This document shows, one piece after another, positions 13,033-27,123 of a DNA stretch of 64,000 nucleotides. Positions within the stretch are counted from its first letter, which is position 1; each line of letters begins with the position of its first letter. A program made the translations under genes and the position numbers. Location of the stretch: positions 1,912,001 through 1,976,000 of the forward strand of contig WARS01000015.1 of assembly GCA_008933995.1 (NCBI GenBank), in the 5' to 3' direction. This DNA comes from Datnioides undecimradiatus (lineage: Eukaryota > Chordata > Actinopteri > Lobotiformes > Datnioididae). Under the pieces are notes generated by a model. That model did no database searches and had not been told where the DNA came from. It was given only the letters and a program-made list of their open reading frames with translations.

Positions 13033-13059
13033 GGGAAGGGGGGAGGGGAGGGGAGGGGG
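13033..13059 (+). repeat. G-rich tract with quadruplex potential
   Basis: Five runs of three to six G residues are separated by one or two A residues. This meets the usual pattern for an intramolecular G-quadruplex (four or more G-runs with short loops) on the plus strand. Confidence 0.75.
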
Positions 13060-13496
13060 TATGGGCTAGCCACTATTTCAGGACATAATGATGGATTATG
13101 ACCAAACCAGACTGCATGCAGAAGTGCACAATCAGCTAAATGTAAGCCAGGGGCTGAGATTTTCATAAATATGTATGGCATCTTACATATTGTTAAGAGC
13201 CTGCACTGAATTACAGATCAGCATTATCAATTCAAAAATACGTAATTCTGCTGAGGTACATTTCAAAAGCGGCTTACTTCATGAGATGCAAATATAACAA
13301 AATAGTCTCAAAGAGCTGAAGAACCTTAAGTGCCACACTTGACTTCCAGGTGCATACAGAATGAGTTCAAGTGACATTTTGTCCCAGTAGTTTGCAGCTA
13401 TCAAAGTACAATTTAAAGAATTCTCCTCCAAGGAGACTTCATTACACCGTGATAAGAAACTTGTAGTGGAAAGTTTGCAAGGTCCAGACTTGACGT

Positions 13497-13520
13497 GGGG
13501 GGGGGTTTGGGGGCATGGGG
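13497..13520 (+). repeat. G-rich tract
   Basis: A run of nine G residues, then TTT, five G, CAT and four G. The long first run could supply two G-tracts, so quadruplex folding is possible. It lies about 450 bases after a stronger G-rich tract. Confidence 0.6.
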
Positions 13521-16500
13521 CAAGAACTGCGCAGCAATATCTGCAGCAGCCCCTCTTACAATCTCGTTTTCAGTTTCTGGAGCAATCACGGGCCAGCAGA
13601 GCACAACTGCACTGCAATTAAGCTGTCTGTGATTTTTAATTAAAACTAAGAGGCGTGATCCGTCTAAAACTTTGTTTGCCTTTCAGGCAACACAAGTTAT
13701 CATCTTCATAATGGATACGATTATAATGTATGAAAAATGATCGCATTACTATTTCCATTTTTATACAATAAAGGGCAGGCAGTGAGAGGCAAAATAACTT
13801 CCTTTTCCCTCCTTCCAGTTTGCCATCCAAACATTGTTACAATTAGGACAATAATTGTGATGGAGACATGAATTATTCAAAGGTGTGAAGCAGTTTCAGC
13901 TGTACCCAGTAGGCACAATCAATACGCCGTCTGACGCCTTCACCAAGGCAAAGTCCATTACAAGTTCTAATGCATCTGAGTAGCTTCTGAACCAAAAAGC
14001 AATTTAATGTTGATATCTCCGGGGACCGCACAAGAGAACTTGAGAGAGACAAATAAACAAAACCAGCACGGCAGCGAACACACACAGCCCTGAGGGATAC
14101 AAGCCTTTACTGTACAAAACTGTTGACTCTGACTTTTTATTGACAACCTGAACATCAAAACTGGAGCAGTTTTGAGGTCTAGTCACAGGATAAAAGAGCG
14201 GGTGAAGGCACAAGAGAACAGACCCATAAACTCAAACATGCCACGTTGGTTTTCTACAATTGCTGGCAGGAAAACATGGCATACTAACCTTTGTGCATTA
14301 TGCCTCCTCTTCTCTTTGCCTCATTTTTCATATTTAGTGGGAGCTTTATACAGACAATTTGGATGAGCGGTGCAGCGCTAATTTATTCTGGATGGCAGTA
14401 GGAAGAAGACTGGAGAAACTTTATGAGGAGGTGGGAAACACAAGTAAGAGGGCAGTTTTTCTTGTAAACTAAAACTGCAACACATTAGTAACTATTACCT
14501 TGGTCAGGAAATCCATTAGCAATCAGTCTCTGTTAGAGTCTACTATGTATTCAGTCTTATTCTTTTTTAATGTATTATCTACAGACAAATATTGTGGGGA
14601 AAAAAACAGTGTAACAATAACTCAGAAAGCCAAAATACTCCTCTTTATACTCACACAAGTCAATTCAAGCTCTGGCAAGTATGAATGCATTGCATCGATT
14701 TTTTTTTAAATCCTCTGTATCTAGCGCTTGCAGGATTGATACACTATTGTTAGGTGTATAATATGTAATGATCCAAGGCTAAATGAAGGCTAAACAGCAT
14801 GCAGTACGGAGACAGCAGTTTAATTTGACGAAACCCTCAGGCACAGCGTTGCCATCACTCACACAAGTCCAAGAGAAATCCTCTCCTCAGCACAAAAGAA
14901 ACTCAAAACCTGGACTCTCTGATTCTTTTTTTTGTTTCTTGGGTTGTTGTTTTTTTCAAAACAAGATGGCCAAGTTGCTGTCTTTTTTCCTCCGAGACTA
15001 GTTGGTCTGGTTCACCTGCTGAAACCAACATCTTTTTGGAGAGCAAGAACAAACGGAAAAATCTGTAATCCTGTTCCTCTACGAGGAAAGTCTGATAGCT
15101 TCAGGGGTTTTGGTGCTGATGGGTTGCTGCTGCTCTATTGGGTAAAAAGAGGTGTTGCAGAGCAGATAGAAACTGACCGTGGAGGTAGACACTTCATATT
15201 TCCACACTGGTATGCTGCTCCTGGCACAACAAATCTGTTTTTATTCACTGTATGAAACGCTGTAGACACTTATAAATATATTTCCACGCTAGGCTGCTCA
15301 CAGCTGTTGTATTCTTTACTGCAGGTGATGACCTAAGTAGTAATTCAGAAAATGCCCTGTGGTGTACACGGATATTTACAGCAGACTTTGATTATGACTT
15401 ATTTCGGACTAGCAGTGACAAATTAACAACACATTCAGCGCAGCTTGCATTAGCTCATGTCACCAAATGACTTCCATGTTCTCCAAAACACCCAGCAGCA
15501 ATCTAAAGATGGATAACAATATTTGAAATATTCTGATGTAAGTTCTGCCCGGGAGTTTAAACAATCAAATAGATGTATTCCTCTGTGCTGCTCTTCCACT
15601 CCAGCTAGTCTGAATACGTTTCACTCTTTCCTTTATTAATTCTTTTTAGTTCTCCAGGACATTGGGTCTTCCTGGGCCAGTAGCTGTAGTCTGCTGCAGG
15701 CATCAGAAACATGTTAACAGAGAGATGAAATGGCATTCATCAGGACTGACAGCAAATCTCCAAAATGACAAGGCGTCGGCGGGATCTTAGACTTTATTGG
15801 CCAGGAGATGAATGGACCGGAGAAGTAATTCAAAGTGAAAAATCAGTCCCTTGAGAAATAGATCCCCTTATTCCAGGCACTGTGAAAAATTCCTATTAGA
15901 AAATAGAGCAGTTTTTCTCCACCACCCTAATTTACAGTTGGCAGTTAGGCGACACACTATACCTTAACTGTGCAATCCAATTGCTTGGAACCAGATTGAT
16001 TTTGAAGGTAGAAAATAACAATGATAATTCCTTCACTGTGGCAAGTGTTGGACCTCCTGAACACACCTCTCAAGACGTTTAACCTAACCTCTTTAATTAG
16101 ATAACTGTTGAGTTCGATTTGCTTTCTTTGAGGTTTTTTAAGTTATTTCCTGCAGACATATTATTTGAAAACTGCAATTGAAATAATTAAAGGCCAAGAC
16201 AAATGTATGTAGGATTAAACATTGAAAACTGCTTAGAAAAGTGTTCATTTAACTGCACACACTTTAAAGTATATAATCAATTGCAGCTTACAAGATACTT
16301 TAAACTCGGGAAACCCTTCCTTGCTGGAGAAACTCAAATATATTTAACCTTTCTTTACTTTACCCGGAGACACTTTTTATGCTTATTGAACATTTAAAAT
16401 GAATATATTCAAATTGTGCTTCAGGAAGCAATGATCTGATTTACCTGTCTGTAACTTCTCTACCTGTGCAATTTTATAGACTTCCTTCTCAGCACAGTGA

Positions 16501-19500
16501 TGTTAGACACCTTCCCAGAAACAGTAAATTGTATATAATTTTCCATTGTATCACACATGGTCACCGTTTTTTATTTTACTTTAGAAACTACCTTAGTAAA
16601 AAGAAAAACAGCTAAGTGCAGAAATGTACTTCCATCTTGGGCAATCTTTTCATGTCCATCATGTGCAATCATGTGCAATCACTGCTACAGTTCCTTTTAT
16701 TTCTGCACCAGACAGTCAGCGCTATTCTACAAAGCAGATTTACTTATTGTGACGAGAGCGCAATGGTGTTCTGATGAGGTTTCACTTTGTTTATCTCTTT
16801 AGCTGTATCGTTAATTCACATACCAAGACATTGAAAGGTATGGCATTGAAAGGGGGAAAAAAAAGAAATGCCAAGTGAGACAAACTCCGGTTTTTGTGAG
16901 TGAGGGGAGTGATGAATTTACCACTTTGTTCCCTTTTATGCAATCAAAACAGTTGGAAGGTTTTTACTACCCCACACTTGAAAGCGTAGACCAATGGGTC
17001 TCAGTATAACATGGTAAATGAGAGACGCTCATTATTAGACTGGGCAGTTTAAATTGGAAACAGCATCGACTGCTTAAAGATTATTAACTCTAGCTGAGAT
17101 CCAACAGTTTAACCAGGATAAGTACAGTAAGAGCAGTGCAGAGATGGTTCTGGTTACACCATGTACACTGACTGTACCATTCCAATGTTTTGCAGACAGC
17201 TGCGGTCCTAAATTATGTATTCAAAATCTCAAACCAGAACAGGAAAAACTGGTGCATGACATAGAACATGCTCCAACACAACTGCAAAATGAAAGACAGA
17301 ATTTCACATGTCTGAAGTGTCTTGAGCATAACGCATATGCATGCATACAACGCGATAAGATGCTGCATATCACAATATAATTACAGCAATTATGATCTTG
17401 AATCTGCATGAGCAGAATCCTGTGTTTGTGTGTGGACATTACACAAGTCTGCAGGAGATGGATGTTAGTCAATGCAATGTCCTCTGATGTAATGGAAACA
17501 GTGTATGTGTGTTTGCATGCATTTAACTGCCACCATCTTTAATTCTGTAATTGGCTGCTGCCAGTTTGGCCTTATCTAATATAACCACACCTATTAAATT
17601 GCAACAACTATATATAGACTGAAAAGACTTCAGCAATACAGTTTACATACTATCTGAAAACATTACAAATGACTGGTTTTAATATACTGCAATAAAATTC
17701 TCATACTTCTGGAAAGACTGTTTCTAACAGACCGTGCAGAGCTGAGATTCTTCATCAGCTCCTACATGAGATGATGCATGAGACAAATGTTTGAACAAAT
17801 TACGGCTAAAACTTGTCATCGTCTAGCAACTGGTCATCAGTCTGTGTAAATATAGCATCCACTGTGCATCACAATTCCTGCAGTTGCAAACCAAGAGCAG
17901 TTGAGAATGTCTCAGTGTCTCCTAGTGCTTCATTAATGTCTATTTTTTGCAATGAAGAATTATAGGAATGAGTGATCGTCAGCTCTTAGCACCCTGTGGC
18001 ATTTGGGAAACAGGAGGGCACGGTCTTCAAACGCTGTGTCTCCTTGTAATCACCTTATCTCTCAGATTAATGACAGAAAATGGGTCTGTGGGCGTGAATG
18101 AGTCACCTAGGCCGGCTGGCCAGGTGGCAGAACATGAAAATGGCATTTTGAAATCATAGCCACCATCTATGTGTTTCTATTTTTAAATGGTCTCTAAGAC
18201 GAGAGGGCAGAGAGGGTTAGACTTTAAACACCCTGTGTCCTGCAGTATTCCGGTTAAAGAGCACATATATGTTACCTGCTGTGTGGATACACTGAAGCTT
18301 GTAATAGGTACACAAACCTCCTGCTGAAGCGTCCTGCTTGTCCTCTCAGGTGCCTCCATTTTCTCAATGGTTTTTCACTCCTTTAGTCATTGTGCCAGAG
18401 CTCTCATCAGGCCACTGTGAAGGCAGCTAAAATCCTTTTATAACTGGAAAGAAAAACATGCAGTAAGTGGAACTGGTTACATCAAACCTGATGTTTTTAC
18501 ACATTTCATTTTCACTTTCAGTTTAGATTTAGTTACGTTGATTGGTAAAACAGCTTTGGAAGGGAGCGGACAAACATCACCCTTTTCACATTTTTATTGA
18601 TGAAGTGACACACGGCTTGCAAAAAGAAAGATTTTCTGTCTCCTCACCTCAGTTTGAGTGTGACAGACAGAGGCTTCACCATAGTCGAGCCACTCAGATG
18701 TAGATCGCAATGTTCATTTTCAATTTCCCATTTGATTTCAGACAATGCAGTTTTCAAAATGTAAAGACAGCGTCAAAACCGACTGGTTAACAAACTCAGA
18801 AAGAAGATCAAGGTGAGCCTGCGGGGAGATGAGCGCGATAGGCCTCTTTATGCTTTTGGTCCGATGAGACCAACCTGTGACAGACACAGTCTCTTTGCAT
18901 GTTGTTCGAGCTTTGTCAAGCGCGTGTTAAAATCCCGCGGAGCACCGTCTGCATCAACGCTGTCACATCATATCGGCACAATGCCGGAGGTAAAACTTCT
19001 CCCCTTTCACCTGTCGCTCGTCATGCATCCGTGTGAAGTGGAAACTGCCTAGTTCATGTGAAGTTCAGCTTCTTATAGAATTAATTCCCCATCTTCCATC
19101 AATGATTTATCAGAGAAACCTTCGTACAACATCAGGGTGACTCTTCCTGTAATCACCACTGCCACATGCACCAGTCAGGCCTGCAGATCTTGTGAAAGAG
19201 AACCAGTAGCAACTGCCCCCAGGAGACCCGAGGTCAAAATGACTCTGCCCTCCATTTTATTCTGGTTTTCTGTACTTTCCTTTCACATTACAAGGTTGAT
19301 TTACCTTGGTCTCCAGGGGGCTTAAAACTATTATCCAGGGCACTTTGTGTGATCTTGAAGAACAACTTAAAGCCAAAGACTTCAGAGTGCTTACAGAGAC
19401 TGGTTAATGCTTTTATAACCAGCTTGACTCTTCACTCCAACATCTCCCCCCCCATTCATCATCTCATGTGACACAACACAGCCAATCAAATCTGTGCATT

Positions 19501-20464
19501 CTGATAAGCATTGCGAACGATTGACACATGCACACAAGGGGCAGAAAAGACGAGAGACAGCAGGCGGAGAAATAAGTGACTCGGGGAAAAGTTATTTCTA
19601 CATGGCATGACCTAAAAAGAGAAATGAGGACAATCAGAGACAAACAGAGAGAATTTTAATCAAAATGTACTAACTCTTGCTTGTTCATCCCGCTGAGATG
19701 AACACCGGTGACTCTTAAAAGCGGCGATGTCATTCACAACGGCTTGAAAAAGCGCAGAGCATCTTCTGAGCAAACATGCAGCTCCAATCTGAACTGAACG
19801 AGTTAACTGCTCACACACAGCCCTAGTGAGCGAGGCCTCTTAGTTCGCTTTTGCATTGCAGTACTCTGAGATGCTCTGCATACACATGTGCCTCCTCCTT
19901 GAGTGAAAGGCTGAGAGTTTGTCCCTAATGCTCTTACAGGCACAAACAGGAATGCTAACACTTCTCTGTAATTATAAATGACCTATTTTGGTGCCAGACT
20001 TTCACGCTCTGGTGCCCCTTGTTATGAGCACACCTTTATGGCAGGTGCAATGTTTGCCCGTATGTGAGAGGTTGGTTCCGCAGCATACGCAGCGGTTGTG
20101 ATTTTACTGTTCTCGCCGTCACCTGTACGCGGGAGCTCCCGCTATGTAATTCTGTCGCTACAACCATTGTAATGGCCTCGTCGCCCATTCATGCATTTGA
20201 TTTTTTTTGACATAAAAGAGGCATCAAAGTCGTCAAGCTCCTGTGTGGAGGTAGAGGAGTGACAACTCTAACAAAGCCTCTCAGTCAGAGCTCTTCTGAA
20301 TAGTCAATCAGCACCATACTGTGAGCAGTGTGTGTGTGTGTGTACACATGTGTGGGTATGTGTGAAGGGTGTAAAACTAGGTAATAGTCAACATAATAAT
20401 AATAAATGATTATGATTGTAATTACTAATATTACTATTACTTTAACCATTATATTTAGACGACA
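13521..20464. other. Non-coding stretch, no gene recognised
   Basis: No frame resembles a protein. Small local features are a tandem copy of CATGTGCAAT at about 16659-16680, a raised CpG density at 18820-19040 and 20060-20180, and a (GT)n run at about 20328-20342. The CpG-richer patches are not long enough to call CpG islands by eye. Confidence 0.5.
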
Positions 20465-20476
20465 AGATAGATAGAC

Positions 20477-20540
<64 letters not shown>
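20465..20540. repeat. (GATA)n microsatellite
   Basis: About nineteen GATA units with one early GACA variant, followed by a CCCCTCCCCTCCC pyrimidine run. Long and nearly perfect, hence likely polymorphic. Confidence 0.95.
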
Positions 20541-22548
20541 TCCCCTCCCCTCCCTTTTCAGATATGGTGATATCTTTCTGAGAAGGAGCTCACGCTGACA
20601 CAAGATGATGGCTGTTCTCTTTTCAGCCCACTAGTTATAATGAGTCCGTGCCAAGTGAGCTCGCACACATTCAGAAAGTGATACACATCTCCGCACAAAT
20701 AACTGCATTCAAATAAAGTTCGCAGCTGTTGTGACATTTCTGGCGACGTAACCTTCCCTCGCGGCAAAAGGAGGAGAGCAAAGAGACGGAACAGTCTCTT
20801 TTCCCGGGAGCTCCATACACACATGCCCACGTATGAAGGCACGCGTCCACCTGCTTTGCTGCGGAATGTGGATCATTAGTCCTGTTTCTCTGACATCTTG
20901 AGTGTCAGGGTGGTGAGTCACTTGGCAGTCGTAGTGAATCTGACTTACTCAGGACCAGCACAGGAAATGGCAGATTTTGACTCAGTCTGCCAAATGTCTC
21001 AACATGCTGTTGTAATGCTCGTGCTCTTCTGTGAGTAAAGAGGATCGTTACTTGAAAATGTCAAATGGAGAGGGTTGCGTCCTGACATAAAACTTAAAAA
21101 AAAATAATCTCTGAGAGTGAATTAGTGGCGTGTGGTGCGACAGTGACTAACAATTGTCCTTAAACATTATTCTGTGGGAAGATAAATAATAGTAGTCCAC
21201 TAAGGTGCGCTACTGCATTCATTTAAATAACCAACAGTTTTTCTTCGGCTGCCTGGCAACATTAACAAGGGAAATATATTTTTTTAGTTGTAAGAATCAT
21301 TTAACTCAACACGTCAATACCACAACTAAAGAAAAACAAGTCTCCGGACTACAGTCAGCCTCCTGATCCAGCATGAAATCCAGTTTAACCTGACCAGACC
21401 AAGCCAATAATGTTCTGTAGATGGCAGGTGAAACGTTGGTGGAGCGAGACTCCCAGCGTAACACGCGATCCCTTTTTTAAAACAGGACTGCCTTTCTTGA
21501 AATAGCATGTCAAAGAGACGTACCACATGTAGAGATGCATACCCAACCAAACCGAGCCGCGCGGCCCCGGTGCCATCCTCGCTGCTGTGAACAGGCAGAT
21601 GACAGGGGTTATTGATGGTGTTCTTACAGAGCAGTAAAAATCTAAATGAACATTGTGCACTGGCACGCAAAAGAGGAAGTGCCCTTCATTTAATTTGGCT
21701 CACTACTCACTCTATAATAATAATGGTTGCAATGTCGGGCCAGTTTGACAGGAATGCTACCCAATCACCTTCCCTTTCATACCTTAACCATCAGGCTTAC
21801 GTATGTAGTTTAATGTGGCGCAACATGTTTTAAATGGTCCTGATTATTTTCAGAGCGACCACCTGAAAGAACGTGCATGCAGCTGTGACGTCTCAATCAA
21901 TTATGAACTGCAAAAAGGCCTTTTACTCTGTATGTGTCGTATCGGCCGTTGCACAAATTCAGGGGATGAAATGTTGGCAGTGTGATAAGTGAATTAAAAT
22001 CCCACTCTTCCAGAGTTGTGACTTTGTTTGTCAAACAATTAAGGTGAAAGCAATCACAGAGGGAATAAGTGGAGTTCATTAACTAATTTGTGATTCTTTG
22101 GAAAAGAGACACGCATGCACACAAACACAGACACACACATATTAAAGCTCTTAATTACAGATTGCGCATTAGCAGAATGTTTTCCTGCCGTCATCTTTAT
22201 GGTCTCTGTTTTGGCTAACAACAAACAACATAAAAGATCTTTTGCAAAAAGAAATAGCGCGTGTGTTTATTCCTCCCCTCCCCCCACATTCCACAATCCA
22301 TCTTTCACGTCACTATGTCAAACTATGCCACCGCCATACGCGCTGTACACTGACATGTTTGTGCCGCGTGGACAGTAAGGGCAGCGGTACGAACGAGAGA
22401 CAATGAAAGAGAATGTCATCTGCCATGTGACTCTGACACCGCGACACGCTGCTCACAGCATGATGCTTTTAGACCAGTTGATTTTTGAAGCCAATTAGCT
22501 CAAACAAACCAACTGCTCACCCTTTGGGTTTGTAGGTATCAAATAGCT
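20541..22548. other. Non-coding stretch, no gene recognised
   Basis: No recognisable coding exon or repeat. A short CpG-rich cluster lies at about 21548-21590 within otherwise ordinary sequence. Overlapping minus-strand frames there do not resemble any known protein. Confidence 0.5.
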
Positions 22549-22562
22549 GTTACCATGGAAAC
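22549..22562 (+). promoter_or_regulatory. RFX X-box-like motif (near palindrome)
   Basis: GTTACCATGGAAAC is an almost perfect X-box with both half-sites intact. RFX proteins bind such sites at promoters of ciliary and neural genes and within enhancers. No promoter or exon is visible next to it, so an enhancer site or chance match are both possible. Confidence 0.5.
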
Positions 22563-25500
22563 AATATTGAAAGAAAAAAAAAAGTGATCCACTGCCGATG
22601 ATGCCTTACGGTTAAAGGGTTAGTTCTAGTAAGATTAGTATGCATAAGATACTAATATATAACCTACTGCACATTAGCAACCAATTTATTAAAGGTAACA
22701 CATGATAATGTGCATTTGTGGTGGAGGCATATTGTGATGGAGAGTGCAGTAAATTTCAATGATATACCTCTTTTTAGCAGGCTTCGACCGGCCTGAAGTT
22801 TTAAGCGAACTCTAAACAGATACATACAAAAACATTAAGATGATAAAAGCTGTTCTTTAAACCGAGCAAGCAAATGAATGACTTGCCTCATTTCTTTGTC
22901 AAATGACAGATTCACCTTGTGCAGCGACATAAATAAAGATCCTGGACTCTTGGGGATCTTGAAGTTGTAGTTGCTGGAAATGTTAAAGTGAAAAACAAAA
23001 CAAAAAAAACCCCAAAAAAGCATACAAATGAGGGTGATGATGTAATTTCTGTGAGGTTTTTCCTTTTAGATCGTTTTTTGTCCCCTCCCTGTAGACGTTA
23101 TTCGGATGAATGTTAATTAGCATTCTTTAATGATCGCTGAATCCATTCACTTTTGATAGTCACACACCACGGGAGATTTGAATCCGTTTTCAATTGACAA
23201 AATTATTCAAATATGCTCTTTAGTGCATGCTAAAATTAATATTTTTTTGATTTAGTTAGCGCGCCAAACATCTATGACCTTGACTAATGAAGGATAAGGT
23301 AGAATTGACAGTAAAGTATCGAGCACCATGGACGCAGGTCCTTTTACTGTGTTGTGTCACGCGGAAAGAAAATTACATATCAAAGTGTAAGTTGTACTTC
23401 ATAATTGATTTTTGGGTCACCGCCAACCAAGAGTAAGTCACTGGCCTTTACAAAATGCCTATTTCCACATTAAAACCTTAACATAATAAATGTTAAAATG
23501 AATATCTCATTTTACAGCGTGCATTCATTTGTTTTAAGAGGAAATTTTCACGTCAGCTTTTTCCCATAAAACAGGCTGTGCACTCGGCTCCTGAAATCCC
23601 GCTCTATAACATCATTTAATCAGACGATCCATCTGCACTGGCATTAATTACGTTCCTAATGAAAAGGAGAGAAATGTGGCCTCCAACATCTCTCCATCTC
23701 CGCCTTTTCTGAATTACCATATCCTGATGTAGCACCATTAGTAGTCTGTATTCCACAGAAATCCACGGGCAGTCATGATTGATTTGGATGTTTTAGTACA
23801 GTTTAGCATAACGCAAGATGATCCATGAAGGTAAACGCCTGTTCGCTAAAATCTCCAGGGAGGATCAGACCTTTGTGTTACACACTGCTCTATACATAAT
23901 TTACATCTTATACTAATTTTCAGACTTGTTATGTGAAAGCCAATACATGCAGAAAATATGTGTTTTCGTGATATTCAAAAGTTGATTTTTCAAGTTAACG
24001 CATTAAAGCTGCAATTTGAGCTGGATAAGTTAAAGCACTTATTAAATTTTGAAGCAAGTGCTGCTTAGTCACAATGACCAATATAACTGTCAGATATTCA
24101 TTATTTGCATTTTATCAGTTTGAGGAGTCCATTTTTTCATTTGACACGCTCATTAAACACTCTGAAATGGCCTGAAAATAAAAATGGATTCTGTTCAACA
24201 ATGTGCTTTTACAGTAACAGAATCCATTACAGGCAACCATAAGAGGCAGGAGCAAACATCGGGCACGCTGGCATCAGATTTACCGTGCATGCTTCCATTG
24301 ATTTTGGATACCCTATTAACTTTCCTCCAGTGCTCCTCAGGACAAAATTTCACTTTTTCACCCAGCAAATCTCCATGGTAACCTACATTATGACACCCAA
24401 AGGAAAGTTGTTATGTTTTGCTGATGTTTGCCTTTCTTTAAAATGTATTCCTACCATGTGATCAGAGTTGACTCTGTTTTTGACCCCTGTTTGGTTTTGG
24501 CATTTGTATGTAAAGGACAAAAAAGGCTGCACAACATAGACCCAGGAGAAAACACCCAATAAATCAAACAAGTTTGAGGCAGAACATTGTGAGAACACGA
24601 GATATATGTCTCTTTTGGGAAGACGAGACAGATCAAAAAGGGACTAGAAATGGCCAAATTCAGATTTTTCAATTCAGTCATTGTTGTTGCTGTTGAAGTA
24701 TTTAATAATCATGTTTTAAATAATCATGAAAGTGCTAAGCGACATGCCCGCAGGTGCTTTCTCTCTACGTAGGGGTGTGTTTAAAGGTGTGAGTTCAGAA
24801 AGCATTTTCTTTTCAAATAAAAAATACGACTTATTTTAGAGAACAGCCGTCATACAATAATGTCTAACCTTGGACACAGCTGGAAACTGCCACATTTTCT
24901 CTCCTGCTTTTTATTGTGAAATTGTAGCGAACCCATCTAATCAGCGAGGAGAAGTTTGAGGCTTAGGGTGTAACTTGCTTCTGTCAATCACAGCTAAGCA
25001 ATTACATAGGAAGCTGGGGCTATTAGGAGAGCGGAGGCGTGTCACTCCATGTGTCAGTTTGACTTCTGGAGATTTGATCTCCTTCCTCCGATACCTACCT
25101 ACAGCTAGTAGTTAGAAAGAGGTGGGAAACAGGCATGTATCTTAGGAATGAGGTTGGAGATTATTGACTCAGCCATTGATTTTTACTCACAGGGTGGAAG
25201 AGAAGTAGGAAATAAATAATTATTCTTGTTCAGACACCCAGGGTTTTATTTTCAAGAACTCGTGGTTTCCTTCTCACCCTTTAAATGTGTCTGTCACGGC
25301 ACACACTGACAGATCTGTGTAAGCTGACAATCACTCATACCATGTGTGTACATGTGTGTATAGTTAGATTGAAAATGTGACAGAAGTTGTAACAAGGGGC
25401 CTATTTCAAAGTCAAATAAGCCAGCGCACTGTCTTTGAAAACAGTTTTTTAATAAAAGCTGCTCTTGCTCAGAACACAGCCATTCCTTTGCTTGTCATGT

Positions 25501-27123
25501 GCAGTGCACCTTTGATGTGGTCCGAGCAAGTGAGGAGAACAAGCACAAATTTGACTTATTCTTGACTCCCAAACTGCTCTGCACTACTTGAGTGCCACTA
25601 ATGCATTCTGTGCTGCACTTCCTCTCTCATTAAGGCTTGGTTAAGTTCACGGCAGGTCAACAAAACACAAAACAGTCAAAAACAAAGGAGGAAAGAGGGA
25701 AACGCTACTTTGCCGGTGCAGAAACCCTGACCTTGAGCCATCCCAACCGCAGAGCCCCTAATATGTGCAACCATAGCACACTGCAGGAACATCTAGCCAA
25801 CTTTTAAGATGGCTGCATATCAAAAATGCCATTTGATGTGAGATCGCTTGTTAGTGATGCTCTATGATCCTTTCATCTCATGTGTTTGTAAGGCCTTTAC
25901 ATGTCTCTATAAGTAGCCTTGCAAGTTGTCCCGTGGAAAAAAATAAAACATTGGCGAAAGGGCAACGAGAATAGAAGAAGCCCACCACGAGTTTGAAGAA
26001 GAAGTTGCTGATGGCAGGTTATGTAACATTTTCATGAGAGAGACCATGCATATTTTCCACTATTATCTTAATTTGTGAATGAAAAGGACACTTGTACCTG
26101 CCCTGTGTCTGTACAAGTACAGTTTGAAACAAATAGGTAGGGAAAGGGAATGTGCCTTTTAACCTCATCAAGCTCATTAATATCGTTTTGCTGAGTTGGT
26201 ATAATTTTGAATTATATTATATTATATTACGGCTACATTCCAGTATATTATTAATGTTAAAATGTTGATAGGGCATGACATCTTAGCAAAGAGTGTCTTT
26301 ATTTTACACACTGAACAGACGTAATGCAACATTAGCATTCATGTGGAGCCGTGTTTCACGCCACTTGGGAAATGTGAGTCCAACTGGGCTCTGTTTGGAG
26401 CTCAACTAACTCCTGAGAGAAATATCCAGGTCTTTAGCTGCTAAATGCTCCGCTGTGTTCAACAGCAAGTTGCTATTTGTCTGTCCGACTTGTTCCGGCT
26501 GAAAATGGGACTGATGAGAGCTGCGAGAGTGAGTCAAAACAGTTAAGCTGAGGGCTGTGAATCCGTAAGAATCACTGAAAAGACAGCAGAAAGCTGCAGA
26601 GAGCTGAAGAGTAATGAAGAGGCAAATAATCATTCTATGAGAGTTTGTCACCACAGGCAACCCCCTTTAAAATTGCACAAATTGCATTTGAGACATTTTT
26701 ATTAAAATGTGTGTTTTGCAGCCGTAAGTATGTGATAAACTTTAAATATATACTGACTTGAATCACCAAAAAGGCCAGTCCATTTAATTCGGTGTACCGA
26801 GGAATATTAAAATAAACTAGTTGTACTTGAGTTCTGCTGTTAAAATCAAACTTCTGTCAAGTTAGTGTACACACAAAAATTATTTATCCATTATCGTTGA
26901 CTGAGGTGAGCTAGTGCAAGTACTAGCAAAACGTTTATTATGCAAAGTGTGATGAAACAGTCTTTGTCCTGTCATCAGACCTGTGAGTGTTGCTTCACAC
27001 ACATATTTGGGTGAATGTTTTGCACCTTTGCTGCTGCGTTTCATGATTAAAGAGGAATTTCTCTCTTACGTTTTTCGTTTGTGCCTGCCGGCCACATTTT
27101 TCACTGATAAAACAGTAACGACA
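22563..27123. other. Non-coding stretch, candidate conserved elements
   Basis: No coding frame is credible. The parts at about 23100-23330 and 23500-23720 are non-repetitive and rich in TAAT/ATTA homeodomain-type cores, and look like vertebrate conserved non-coding elements. A short (ATATT)n run is at about 26210-26230. No RNA gene is seen. Confidence 0.5.
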
